A stretch of DNA of 64,000 nt from positions 1 to 64,000 of the forward strand of contig DYEV01000025.1 of NCBI GenBank assembly GCA_020725545.1, in the 5' to 3' direction. The position numbers and the translations under genes are program-made. The stretch comes from Desulfobacca sp. (lineage in GTDB: Bacteria; Desulfobacterota; Desulfobaccia; Desulfobaccales; Desulfobaccaceae). Below, piece after piece: positions 18,205 through 26,944 of this stretch (its first letter is position 1; each line of letters opens with the position of its first letter). Below the pieces are notes generated by a model that was given only the letters and a program-made list of their open reading frames with translations, was not told the origin of the DNA and searched no databases.

Positions 18205-19116
18205 GTGCTCGGGAGAGCCGGACAAACAAAACAGCGCTGCCTGCTAATCATGGTGGGCCTCCTCTGGCTCATGGTGCCAGTGGCCCTGGCCGCCGCGCCA
18301 GACCCTACATCACCTGCCATTGTTTTACTGGCGCAACCGGCCTTGAGCCAGGCCGCCATTAGGGACCAGTTTGCCCAGAAGGTTCGGGAGCGCTTTCCGG
18401 GGCGGGAGATCCTCTGGGCCGCCCTGCCCGGTTTGGGCAGTGCGCCGCAGGCCAGCGACGCGGCAGAACAACTTCCTGATCTGGCCCAAGTCCTCACCGC
18501 TTTGCAAAGCCGAGGAGTTGCTCAGGTGGCGCTCCAGTCTCTGGCCGTCCTGCCCGGCGGTGACTGGGAACAGCGTTTAGCTGACCTGACGACACAAACT
18601 GGCCTGAAAATCGCCGTGGGCAAACCCTTGCTCAGTTCCCTGGTCGACCGCCAACGACTGCTTGCGGGCTTGGCCGCAACCTTTATCCACGACAAAGACC
18701 AGGCTGTTCTCCTGGTGGGCGACGGCAGTCGGAACCCGGCCGCGCTCCGGGAATATCTGGCTCTTTACACCCTGTTGTTGGCTAAATTCAAGGAGAGCAA
18801 TCTCTTTTTCGGCACCAGCAACTCCCTGCCCAAGATGAACACGGCGCTGGCTGCCTTAAAAAAATCGCCGGCCAGCGCAGTAACCATTGTGCCCCTGCCG
18901 GCCTTTGCCGATGAACCACCGCCCTTGCCGCAACTGGAGGCCTTGGAGGCCTACAGAGCTGCTCTCTCGGTTGCAAAATCGGCAACCGTGCAGGTTTATC
19001 AGAAGGAATTAGGGAGTGTTGATGGCATCCTGGCCATCTACGTGGACCATCTGGCTGCAGCCCTGGACGCCTTGGCCCCGAAGAAACCGGAGAGGAAAAA
19101 GAAGGGGAAAAAATAG
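18205..19116 (+). CDS. CbiK-family cobaltochelatase-like periplasmic protein lacking metal-binding histidines
   Basis: A 303-aa protein with an N-terminal signal peptide or anchor (hydrophobic stretch at about residues 12-31) and a fold resembling CbiK, the sirohydrochlorin cobaltochelatase. Family-like blocks include KVRERFPGREILWAALPG, VALQSLAVLPGG, a GKPLL segment and LFFGTSNSLPKMNTALAAL. In the chelatases, histidines occur in the motifs QSLHxxPG, VGHG and AGDH. Here the same places read QSLAVLPG (Ala114), VGDGS (Asp173) and LPAFAD (231-236). Only two histidines remain in the mature protein. Metal insertion is therefore unlikely; a binding or scaffold role is inferred. The Lys-rich tail ends the protein. 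The GTG start is plausible but not certain. Confidence 0.7.
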   Translation: MLGRAGQTKQRCLLIMVGLLWLMVPVALAAAPDPTSPAIVLLAQPALSQAAIRDQFAQKVRERFPGREILWAALPGLGSAPQASDAAEQLPDLAQVLTALQSRGVAQVALQSLAVLPGGDWEQRLADLTTQTGLKIAVGKPLLSSLVDRQRLLAGLAATFIHDKDQAVLLVGDGSRNPAALREYLALYTLLLAKFKESNLFFGTSNSLPKMNTALAALKKSPASAVTIVPLPAFADEPPPLPQLEALEAYRAALSVAKSATVQVYQKELGSVDGILAIYVDHLAAALDALAPKKPERKKKGKK

Positions 19117-19195
19117 GGAAAGCCACGAACTCTCACCCGGTCTTCAGGCCAGGTAAAACCTTCGTGGCTCCATTGTGGCTGGACGTGGCTTTCCG

Positions 19196-19357
19196 TTAAT
19201 GACAGCAGGTATGGCCATGATCGTGATGGCCGTCGTTGTGGACATGCTCGTGGGTATGTTTACCTGCCTCATGGCAGTGCTCATGGCCATCGTGGGTATG
19301 AGTCACCGCTTGGTGCTCATGCTCGTGCTCATGTTTGTCTTTGCTATGGCAGCACAT
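19196..19357 (-). CDS. 53-residue His/Cys-rich putative metal-binding peptide
   Basis: A small gene on the strand opposite its neighbours. The 53-residue product starts MCCHSKDKHEHEHEH, ends GHTCCH, and contains 19 histidines and 5 cysteines, many in HxH alternation with Glu, Thr or Asp. Such composition is typical of nickel, zinc, cobalt or copper storage peptides. Support for a real gene is strong. A near-perfect Shine-Dalgarno AAAGGAGGTG (19365-19374) sits 7 bases before the ATG, and a consensus-quality promoter lies just upstream. The opposite strand of the same bases is open but has no comparable signals. No homologue was recognised; metal identity is unknown. Confidence 0.85.
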   Translation of the reverse strand: MCCHSKDKHEHEHEHQAVTHTHDGHEHCHEAGKHTHEHVHNDGHHDHGHTCCH

Positions 19358-19388
19358 ATATTTTCACCTCCTTTGAACAATTTACTTG

Positions 19389-19417
19389 AATATAATATTC
19401 CGCAGTCTGCCTGTCAA
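19389..19417 (-). promoter_or_regulatory. Strong sigma-70 promoter of the His-rich peptide gene
   Basis: On the minus strand a perfect TTGACA (19412-19417) and TATATT (19389-19394) are exactly 17 bases apart, placing transcription start near 19382 and giving a short leader of about 25 bases. It is among the best promoter matches in the window. It overlaps the 5' end of the divergent ABC-like gene, so the two transcripts may interfere. Confidence 0.75.
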
Positions 19418-19433
19418 GCGGGGGAGACCTTTA

Positions 19434-20213
19434 TTGGCCGTGTTATCACGCCGTCCTGAAAACGCGCTGCGGCCGGCGGCCCGGTTTACCACCAGTCTGC
19501 TGTTGGCCAATGTGGTGCCGGGCATCGATTGGCAACCGGATCTAGGTCCCGTTTCCCTGGCCTTGAGGCTGACGGAGTGCTGCCTGCTGGAGGGCTTGGC
19601 CGTGCAGAGGGCTGACCTGTTGTTGCGGGCTGCGGCCACCCTGCTGCCGCCCCTGACCGGGCGTATTTTTCATTGGGGTGAGGATCTATTTGCCCTGCCC
19701 CGCCGCCAACTCCTGTCCTGGCGCCGTCATCTGGCCTTTGTCTCGCCGAAGCATGCCCTCCTCCCTCGTCTCACCCTTCAGGAAAACCTTACCCTCGCCC
19801 AGGTCCTGGCGACCAAACATCGGTCCCAGGATCTGATGCCACGGCAGGGCCGACTCCTGGAACAGCTCGGCCTCACCGCCCATCTCGCTCAGTATCCCAA
19901 AGAACTGCCACCCCGGCAGTATCAATTGGCCCTCTGGGCACGTGAATTGGTGAAAGAACCGCGCCTACTCCTGGGCGTCCTGGCCGGCCAGGAAGAGCCC
20001 TACGGAGCGCCGGCCCTGGCTCCGAACCTGCTGCCCCTCCTCCAGGAATATCATCGGCACGGCCAGGGTGCTATCCTCTTGGCCGGCCCCTGGCTGGCCG
20101 TGGCCCATGCGCTGGCCGACCGCCGGTTCGTGCTCCGGGATTCCCGTTGGCACGAAGAACCCTTGCCCCAACACCACTGCCATCCCTTGGCTTCATATCT
20201 GAATGTCCTCTAA
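19434..20213 (+). CDS. Degenerate ABC-transporter ATPase-like protein without catalytic motifs
   Basis: About 259 aa from the chosen TTG (19434, behind GGGGGAG at 19420-19426); a GTG at 19440 or the open-frame limit at 19386 are alternatives. The sequence follows the ABC ATPase pattern: GRIFHWGEDLFALPRRQLLSWRRHLAFVSP, then RLTLQENLTLAQVLA, then a helical LLEQLGLTAHLAQYPKEL. The functional motifs are gone. The Walker A region reads GLAVQRADLLLR, the signature LSGGQ is replaced by LPPRQYQLALWARELV, and Walker B has no Asp-Glu pair (LLLGVLAGQEEP). ATP hydrolysis is therefore improbable, yet the frame is intact. It lies downstream of the CbiK-like gene, whose catalytic residues are lost too. Confidence 0.6.
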   Translation: MAVLSRRPENALRPAARFTTSLLLANVVPGIDWQPDLGPVSLALRLTECCLLEGLAVQRADLLLRAAATLLPPLTGRIFHWGEDLFALPRRQLLSWRRHLAFVSPKHALLPRLTLQENLTLAQVLATKHRSQDLMPRQGRLLEQLGLTAHLAQYPKELPPRQYQLALWARELVKEPRLLLGVLAGQEEPYGAPALAPNLLPLLQEYHRHGQGAILLAGPWLAVAHALADRRFVLRDSRWHEEPLPQHHCHPLASYLNVL

Positions 20214-20313
20214 CAGCAGCCCTCGGGTCCCCCCAGGACGGCAGGATGCTGCACCGAATTTACCATGAAGTTCGCAATGAGAAGGTTTTCCAATCTCCCT
20301 TTAGAAAAAATAT

Positions 20314-20342
20314 TTGACCGGCACTTTTGCTAAGAGTATTAT
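20314..20342 (+). promoter_or_regulatory. Predicted sigma-70 promoter before the small membrane protein gene
   Basis: TTGACC (20314-20319) and TATTAT (20337-20342) are separated by 17 bases. The implied leader is about 120 nt and ends in AAGGAGG before the ATG at 20470. No known riboswitch motif was recognised in the leader. Confidence 0.6.
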
Positions 20343-20469
20343 ACCAGGAAATAACCACGATGGGATAACAGAGAGGGATTTCCGCTACGAGGGGTAGTGC
20401 CGCCAGCTGTTGGGTGAGGCCAGATGACTGCGAGGCAGTGCTGACCCTGAGAAAACAAGGAGGCATGCC

Positions 20470-20709
20470 ATGAAAAGCCCTGGACTGGCCGCAGTTCTGA
20501 GCCTCTTTTGCCCCGGTGTTGGCCAGGTCTATAATGGCCGCTTCCTCAGTGCCCTTCTCTGGTTTGCCTTAGCCGGCTTGAGCTGGCTGCTCATCATGGT
20601 GTTCATCGGCTATCTGACCACCCCGCTCGTCCACTTTATCTCCGCCTTCTGCGCCTACCGCCAGGCGGAGCGTCTCAATCAGGCCCATGGCAGACTGGCC
20701 CCGTTTTAG
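20470..20709 (+). CDS. Small two-helix membrane protein (TM2-like)
   Basis: A 79-aa protein with two predicted membrane helices (about residues 5-20 and 26-48) and the segment PGVGQVYNGRF between them. That resembles the GxGxxYxGR pattern of TM2-type and related small membrane proteins. A good ribosome site AAGGAGG precedes the ATG and an upstream promoter is predicted. Function unknown. It is separated from the next gene by 235 bases, so co-transcription with the large downstream cluster is possible but not shown. Confidence 0.7.
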   Translation: MKSPGLAAVLSLFCPGVGQVYNGRFLSALLWFALAGLSWLLIMVFIGYLTTPLVHFISAFCAYRQAERLNQAHGRLAPF

Positions 20710-20944
20710 ACGGCAGAGCGGCGAAACCCTGGAGGTATGAGCAGGGTCTGCGGTTTGCCTGTTATCCCCCGGCGATTTGTCTGGCCAGCAAAGGCTCATG
20801 TTGCATTAACCGGTAGCCATCTTGATCAGTTTCTTGTCCTGCCCGTTGTGCCGGGGCCGTCTGAGGATACCTCGGCACCGCAGCCAGTATGCTCAACCAG
20901 GTATTTCAGCAGGCGGACCATTGCCAGATCCCGGGAGGAAAACC

Positions 20945-21343
20945 ATGTCGGAAAATTTATTGGCTCAGGTAAGCACCCACCTCAGTTTTTTGGGCTATGA
21001 GGTCTCGTGCGATGATGAAGACCAGATCTATCGGGCCATACATCCCGTCCGCACGAATTTTTTATTTTGGAAATATCGGGGGGGTATTCTCCTCACGAGT
21101 TTCTACAAGTCCACTCGCACAGCTCAGACTGAGTATGCAGGATATCTCAACCAGATAAACACCCTTAACCAAGAGGCGGCAGTCTGCCGCTTTCTGGCCG
21201 ATAAGGAAAATGACCTGCGACTTGAGGCCTGGTTTCCCGGGAACTATGATAAGACGACGTTTGGGATCTTTATGGAATCCTGGCACGGTGATTCCGATCT
21301 TTTGAGAAGGCTTAGCCCGGATTTGGCAGATTTCCTGGATTAA
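20945..21343 (+). CDS. Conserved hypothetical protein, possibly YbjN-like
   Basis: A 132-aa soluble acidic protein without signal peptide. The start is the ATG at 20945, six bases after GGGAGG (20933-20938); the frame is open further upstream but without a comparable site. The order of beta strands and helices (FLGYEVSCDDEDQIYRAIHP, then ILLTSFYKS, then LNQINTLNQEAAVCRF) recalls YbjN/secretion-chaperone-like folds, which act as small protein-binding modules. This is a weak resemblance. It lies 154 bases before the VWA gene and could be an accessory of that cluster. Confidence 0.6.
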   Translation: MSENLLAQVSTHLSFLGYEVSCDDEDQIYRAIHPVRTNFLFWKYRGGILLTSFYKSTRTAQTEYAGYLNQINTLNQEAAVCRFLADKENDLRLEAWFPGNYDKTTFGIFMESWHGDSDLLRRLSPDLADFLD

Positions 21344-21497
21344 TCAGGATATTGGGGCTGTGACCAGGCGAGGCGACCTTTGCTGGTCTGAATCCCTAGC
21401 GTCGCTGGGCAACATTTTGGCCGCACAGGTATACAGCATCTGGCGCCAGTGCAGAGAAAGTCCCTCTTGGACTCTGGATAACCCTTAGGGAGGCCGC

Positions 21498-23546
21498 TTG
21501 CTGCGTATCCCTATGAGCATCCTTTGGTTGGTATGCTTGCTGAGCGCTTATCTCGGCGTCGCCCCGGCCGCGGCCCGCACCGTCGTGGTAGTGTACGATG
21601 ATTCGGGGAGCATGACCCAGCCGCCGGCGAAATGGTGGCAGGCCAACTATGCCATGCAGACCCTGACGGCCTTGTTGACGCCACAGGATAGGCTCAGCGT
21701 CGTCTTCATGAGCCGGCCTGGCCTAGCCGTCCCCTGGCCAGACCAACGAGCCGCCCTGCAAGAACTGCAAAACCAAATCCCGCCCAACGCGCAAACCCCT
21801 TTTCAGGCTCTGGAGACCGCCATGCGGGCCGTGGAACAGAGTCGGGACGAGGACCGTTGGCTCATCGTCATTACCGACGGAGGCTTTAACGAGTATCCGC
21901 CGGAGGATAGGCTGCGGGAACGCATTCAGCAATTTGCCGGAGCTACCGGCGCCAAGACCGTCTTTCTGCTTATCGGTACCGAGGTTAGTGACAGCTTGCC
22001 GGTCTTTTGGGATGCGATTGCCTCGGCTCAGACCTTTCGGGCCGTCAGTTCTCGGGATATCACGCCCCGCATGCAGGAGATCGCCGCTCTGGTCAACGGC
22101 CGGCCCCTTGCGCCGGGACAGTTGCGTCTGGCGGCACAAGGGAACCAGATCAGCCTGGCCACAGAAATGCCTCTCAAACGCCTGACCATTTTCCAACAGG
22201 AAGACCAGCAGCGGGACCTGGCGGTTGTCCGGCAGGCCGAAGTGGGGGCGGCGCCCCTGCAGACCAACGGTCTGGTGGCGAAGATGCCCCAGCGGGCGCA
22301 GCTCAGCAAATTTGCCGGCATTACCCATATTACCCAGAAAATTCCTAACCAGGTGATCCCGGAAGCCACTCTGACCATTACCTTGGAGCGGCCGGTGGCC
22401 CTGTCCCGTTTGACCTTTTTCCCCGAAGTCGCGGCCCGCTTTGAGCTGCATCTGGAGAAGGAGGACGGCTCACCGCTGTCACCCACCTCGCAGAATATCT
22501 ATCAAGTCTGCGTCGGCAGGAAAATCCGTTTGGTGGCCCGACTCCTGGACCCCCACAGTCAACAACCCTTAAGTGTCACCATCAAACATCCCGAAAAGAT
22601 TACGGTGACGGCCAATTACCAGAAAAAAGACTATGCCCTGACCCTGGAACCCCAGAAGCGGTTTTTTACCGCGCTCATCCCGGTGCAGATGGGACAGGAG
22701 CCCTTGGGGGCCACGGCCTCGTTCCCTGGTTATTTTTATTTTAAATCCAAAGTTTTCATCATTGATGGTATTCCTTGCTATCGGAAGCTCGCCCTGGAAC
22801 CAACGGCTCCCTGGTCGGCCAAGGTAACGGAGTTAGCTCAGGCGCCGGCCCTGCGGCTGTTGCCCACGGCGGATGGTCAACCGGTGTCACCCGAGGAATT
22901 TCGGAACTGGACCCTGACCATCCGCAAAGCGCCGCCGGTTCAGCTGCAGATCAAGAAACAGGGGGACCATTGGCTGGTGCGGCCCCAAGGCAACCGCTGG
23001 TCCTGCTGTTTCACCCCCACCGGCAGCATGCCCCTGGAAGTGGAGATCAGCTCCTCTCACCCCGGCGAAACTATCCGGGAAACCCTGGAATTTACTATTG
23101 AGAACGTGCATTGGTGGACAAAATGTGGTTGGCTCATCATTCTTCTGCTTGCCACCCTTATCTTCCTCTGGTGGCTCATCGGCATCATCCGCAAGCGGCG
23201 CTTCTGCCGGGGCAGCGCCATCGTCTATCACTGGGCCACCCGGACCCAGCAGGGGCGACCTTATACTTACGCCCTGCCCACCTCTTTCTGGCAACGGTGG
23301 CTGGTGCCCTATCGGGCGGAACGACGGCTGGTGGAAGGCATCTGTTTCATCGCGGGCCAGAGATGCAGCTATATTTATGTGGCCAAAGAGTCTCTGACGG
23401 ACCAGATGAGCATTGACGGGCAGCCGGTCATCGACCCAGCCCATCAGGAACGATCGGGCAGAGATAAACGCTTGGATAATAATTCGAGGCTGGCGGTGCA
23501 CCATGACTTGCGGGATGAATATTATCAGTATTCGTCGGGTAATTAG
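21498..23546 (+). CDS. Membrane-anchored von Willebrand factor A (VWA) domain protein
   Basis: A 682-aa protein with an N-terminal signal peptide, then a VWA domain directly after it. The MIDAS motif DDSGSM is at residues 34-39 and the strand WLIVITDGGFNEYP contributes the distal Asp. A beta-rich middle (about 200-540) follows, with a membrane helix at about 545-567 and a basic cytoplasmic tail of about 110 residues. The VWA domain should bind a partner through a divalent metal outside the cell membrane. TTG 21498 is spaced five bases from AGGGAGG; ATG 21513 is an alternative. It is the first of four contiguous genes, 17 bases before the tubulin-like gene, and probably the receptor or anchor of that complex. 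Confidence 0.85.
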   Translation: MLRIPMSILWLVCLLSAYLGVAPAAARTVVVVYDDSGSMTQPPAKWWQANYAMQTLTALLTPQDRLSVVFMSRPGLAVPWPDQRAALQELQNQIPPNAQTPFQALETAMRAVEQSRDEDRWLIVITDGGFNEYPPEDRLRERIQQFAGATGAKTVFLLIGTEVSDSLPVFWDAIASAQTFRAVSSRDITPRMQEIAALVNGRPLAPGQLRLAAQGNQISLATEMPLKRLTIFQQEDQQRDLAVVRQAEVGAAPLQTNGLVAKMPQRAQLSKFAGITHITQKIPNQVIPEATLTITLERPVALSRLTFFPEVAARFELHLEKEDGSPLSPTSQNIYQVCVGRKIRLVARLLDPHSQQPLSVTIKHPEKITVTANYQKKDYALTLEPQKRFFTALIPVQMGQEPLGATASFPGYFYFKSKVFIIDGIPCYRKLALEPTAPWSAKVTELAQAPALRLLPTADGQPVSPEEFRNWTLTIRKAPPVQLQIKKQGDHWLVRPQGNRWSCCFTPTGSMPLEVEISSSHPGETIRETLEFTIENVHWWTKCGWLIILLLATLIFLWWLIGIIRKRRFCRGSAIVYHWATRTQQGRPYTYALPTSFWQRWLVPYRAERRLVEGICFIAGQRCSYIYVAKESLTDQMSIDGQPVIDPAHQERSGRDKRLDNNSRLAVHHDLRDEYYQYSSGN

Positions 23547-23563
23547 CAGAAAGGAGAAGAACA

Positions 23564-26500
23564 ATGCCTAACGGCGCCTCGGTCACAACCACCCCCACCA
23601 TCCTCATCGGTCTGGGCGGCATTGGTTCCCAGGTGGTGGATCAGGTCTATGGCATGCTGCCTCTGGAGGAGCGGGGCCGGGTGGTCGTTCATGCCTTTGA
23701 CACCAATGTTAATGATATTCAAAGATTAGAGCATTTAAGGGGCAAGGTGACCCAGACCAGCACCGATCTCACCGTGGGTCAATACCTCCATCGGGCTGGC
23801 GAGGCGGTGTATGAGTGGTTTCCCAGGGCCTCCCCGGAGCTGCAGCGGAAAACCTTGACCGAGGGCGCCGGCCAGATCCGGCTGGTCTCCCGCCTGGCCT
23901 ATCGCAGTGCCATTGAAGCCGGCAAATTGGAAGGGCTCAGACAACAGATCACCCATCTTTTTCAGGTCCGGCCCGATGACACCACGTACAGTCCCCGGGT
24001 CATGATCGTGAGTTCCTTGGCCGGTGGCACCGGGTCCGGCATCTTCCTCCAGGTGGCCATGTATCTCCGCTGGCTGCTGGAGACTATTCTGGGCCGCCAG
24101 AATATTTATGTCCGGGGCGCCTTTCTCCTGCCCGATGTTCTGATTCAGACCCAATGTCTGCGGGATGCGGGCGAGCACGCCAATGTCCGGACCAACGGCT
24201 ATGCCTGTCTCAAGGAGTTGGATGCCATCGTCGCCAATGCCCGGGCCCAGGGACAGGGCAGTGTAACCATTGATCTGGAATTCCGCCCTTACCAACAAGA
24301 TACCTATGGACGGCCCAACGTCGCCATTTTGCCCAACATGCTGCCTTATGATTTTTCTTTTCTGTTCGATTTTGAGAATGTGAGTGGCCATAATCTGAAA
24401 TTTTTAGCCAATTATCAGCGGCAGATGGCTAAAGCCATTTATCTGCAGCTCTTCAGCCCCATGGCCGGCCCCAGTTTTTCCCAAGAAGATAATAATATTC
24501 TCAAATTAATTGCTACGGCCGGTCGCAGCCGCTATTGCGGCGCCGGCGTCAGCACCCTCTGCTACCCCTATCATGACCTCCTGACCTATCTGTCCCTTTG
24601 TTGGCTCACCGAGACCGTGGGCGACCAGTGGTTGCGTTTGGATAGCGATTACTTGCAGGAATTGCAGCAATATGAGAGAGATCTGTACGCCGGCGTCAAC
24701 CGGGACAGACCCAAGCTCGATGAACGTTATGTGTCCCTTCTCCAGAATTATGGCGAGGCCGATACGGCCCAGCCTTTCTTCAAGTTGGCTTATCGCTCCT
24801 GTCACCTGCTGGATAAGCTAAACCGGCCGGTGGCGGCCAAAGCCGAGCGGTTCCTGCAGGCACTGATGGATTTGATCGGGAGGACCGTCAATAACGACCA
24901 GGAGCTCTCCCTGGCCGAAATAAACTGCAGCCTGGATGAAGGCAAGGTCAAAATCAGGGAACAGGCGGCCCGGGAGGTGGAACGGCAGGAAGATGCCTTG
25001 GAAACCCTGAAACAGCGGGTCTTGGCCAAGGTGCAGGAGCACAAGGTCTTTATCGTCAACCAAGCCCTCTGGTACGACTGCGATGTCTCTGGCCATATGA
25101 TGGGAAATGACCACCAGCTCAATACCTGGCTGCTCGGCCGCGACGAGCCTCTCCAGCCGGTGGCGGTGCGCGCCGTCCTTTACCAGATCCATAGCCTTCT
25201 GCAGAAAGAGATCACCACCCTGGCGGAGGCCAATAAGAAGACTTTGGAAGCCATCCGGCGTTACGCCCACGTGTACGATCTGGAAGAAACCGAAGAGATT
25301 ACGGAAACCGCCAGTGACCGCATCCGCCGGGCGCTTCAGCAACCCATGCTGCGGCGCCTCTGGAACAACCAATTTAAGGAAGTTATCGAGGAATATATCG
25401 AGAAGTCTACCCACCAATTCCGCAACCTGGTGGACTATAAAACGAAAAAGCTTAAAGAGTTGGTCTATGCCGAAGTGGCCAGACAGATTCGCCTGATGCT
25501 GGACGGTTGGGAACTGTTTTTCCGCAACCTGCGAGAAACCCACCTGGAGCTCTTGGCCCAGAGAAATTTGGCGGCCATCGAACATGATGGGACGGCCGAC
25601 CCGACCCAGATCTTCGTGCTGGCCAGCGCCGACCGGAAAAAGCAGTTATGGGAGGAGCTGCGGCCTCAGGTGGTGGGCGAAACCCTGCCCACTGATCTCT
25701 GCCGAGAAATCTACCTGGGACAATTTGCCTTCTTCTGCCAACAGCACCACCACCGGCGCGAGGCCATGGGCGCCCTCCACACCACGCGGTTTTTCCAGGA
25801 GAGGATTCTGCCCTGGTGCCAGAGAAAGCTGCAAGCCAGCCAGGATTTGAATCTGAGCATTTTCCGGGCCCTGCAAAAAGAAGCTGCACTGGCCGGGTTC
25901 ACCGACGAAGCCTGCCAGCAGTATGTCACCGAGAAAATAAAGGGCCTGCTGCCATTGGCCCAACCCTTTACCCCCCGTTTCTCAGAGGCCAGGGAATTGC
26001 TCTATTGGGGGATTAACCCGACCAGCGCCACCGCCCTGACCCAACAGGATAAACAGGAGCTTTTTGGCACCCAGGGGATTTATCATGAGGCTTTTTCTCC
26101 TTACGAAATTATCTGTTACCGGTCCCACTACGGTCTGAAGGCCGAGGACTTCCCCAAATTTTCGGCCGGCGACCCCGGCCACGGCATGCCCGTCGGGGTC
26201 TATTTCCAGGCCTATAGAGATCGCATCCGGAGGATGGAGCAGTTAAGGGAAGAACAACAAGGGGACAGAACGGTCACGCCCCACCTGGATAAACGCTGGC
26301 ACCTGCCGGCCTACCTGCCCGATCTGAATGAACGGCAGATTCAGGCCGATCAAGAAAAGATCGACCGGGCTCTGATCCTGGGGGTGATTTATGATCTCCT
26401 GCGAGTAGTCAAGGAGGATCAAAGAGAGGTCTGGGTCCATACCGGGCCAGGGGGTATCCGGTTTATCCAGGTGGCGGGCCAGGAGGTCCCAGGACACCTT

Positions 26501-26941
26501 TATCGTCTCCACGAAGCCCTGGCGCACAATCCCGGTGTTGTGGATGCCGTCCTGGAACAGGCCGAGCAAAGAAAAAATGAGGACATTAACAGAGAACCCC
26601 GCGATATTGCCCAACATCGCTTTGCTCGGGGCTGTCTCCGGGAAGGGCATAATATTTTGGAACCGGTGTTGAGCTATCCGGACGCAGCTCCCAGCGATGC
26701 CACCTTGAGCGAGAAAAGTGCCCGCTTATTGTCCCGGCTGCTGGAGGAAATTAATCAATATTTTCTGGCCTGTCATGGGAGGCAGAGGCATATTGCCGGG
26801 AGTCAGGCGGCAGCTTTGATTGAAAATTTGCGCAAGGAGTCGTCCACTTACTCGGCCAGGGCCGCGGGGGCCGGTGCTGACGCGAGCTTCATCCAATGGC
26901 AGACCATCATTGACAACAAGATTGCCGAGCTTACAAGATAA
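23564..26941 (+). CDS. Tubulin/FtsZ-superfamily protein (Tubulin_2/FtsZl-like), 1125 aa
   Basis: The N-terminal 400 residues carry the tubulin-type GTPase landmarks: ILIGLGGIGSQVVDQV at about 13-28 (first nucleotide loop) and the glycine-rich tubulin signature SSLAGGTGSGIF at about 150-161. A segment NVRTNGYACLKELD near 209-222 stands where the T5/H6 region is expected. A long C-terminal extension of about 700 residues is mostly helical, with coiled-coil stretches. This architecture corresponds to the divergent FtsZ-like families proposed to act in membrane remodelling, not to cell-division FtsZ. The ATG follows AAAGGAGAAGAAC. It is encoded between a VWA membrane protein and two further membrane proteins. 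Polymerisation is inferred, not shown. Confidence 0.85.
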   Translation: MPNGASVTTTPTILIGLGGIGSQVVDQVYGMLPLEERGRVVVHAFDTNVNDIQRLEHLRGKVTQTSTDLTVGQYLHRAGEAVYEWFPRASPELQRKTLTEGAGQIRLVSRLAYRSAIEAGKLEGLRQQITHLFQVRPDDTTYSPRVMIVSSLAGGTGSGIFLQVAMYLRWLLETILGRQNIYVRGAFLLPDVLIQTQCLRDAGEHANVRTNGYACLKELDAIVANARAQGQGSVTIDLEFRPYQQDTYGRPNVAILPNMLPYDFSFLFDFENVSGHNLKFLANYQRQMAKAIYLQLFSPMAGPSFSQEDNNILKLIATAGRSRYCGAGVSTLCYPYHDLLTYLSLCWLTETVGDQWLRLDSDYLQELQQYERDLYAGVNRDRPKLDERYVSLLQNYGEADTAQPFFKLAYRSCHLLDKLNRPVAAKAERFLQALMDLIGRTVNNDQELSLAEINCSLDEGKVKIREQAAREVERQEDALETLKQRVLAKVQEHKVFIVNQALWYDCDVSGHMMGNDHQLNTWLLGRDEPLQPVAVRAVLYQIHSLLQKEITTLAEANKKTLEAIRRYAHVYDLEETEEITETASDRIRRALQQPMLRRLWNNQFKEVIEEYIEKSTHQFRNLVDYKTKKLKELVYAEVARQIRLMLDGWELFFRNLRETHLELLAQRNLAAIEHDGTADPTQIFVLASADRKKQLWEELRPQVVGETLPTDLCREIYLGQFAFFCQQHHHRREAMGALHTTRFFQERILPWCQRKLQASQDLNLSIFRALQKEAALAGFTDEACQQYVTEKIKGLLPLAQPFTPRFSEARELLYWGINPTSATALTQQDKQELFGTQGIYHEAFSPYEIICYRSHYGLKAEDFPKFSAGDPGHGMPVGVYFQAYRDRIRRMEQLREEQQGDRTVTPHLDKRWHLPAYLPDLNERQIQADQEKIDRALILGVIYDLLRVVKEDQREVWVHTGPGGIRFIQVAGQEVPGHLYRLHEALAHNPGVVDAVLEQAEQRKNEDINREPRDIAQHRFARGCLREGHNILEPVLSYPDAAPSDATLSEKSARLLSRLLEEINQYFLACHGRQRHIAGSQAAALIENLRKESSTYSARAAGAGADASFIQWQTIIDNKIAELTR

Positions 26942-26944
26942 GCT

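Noticed and set aside
19175-19459. 94-codon Met/Val-rich open frame on the plus strand
   Set aside because: It is the complement of the His/Cys-rich peptide gene; CAT/CAC codons read backwards give Met and Val. Only the minus strand has a promoter and ribosome site.
20349-20469. Manganese (yybP-ykoY), fluoride or SRP-type RNA before the small membrane protein gene
   Set aside because: Short resemblances (GAGGGGTAG, CAGATGACT) do not extend to the required cores.
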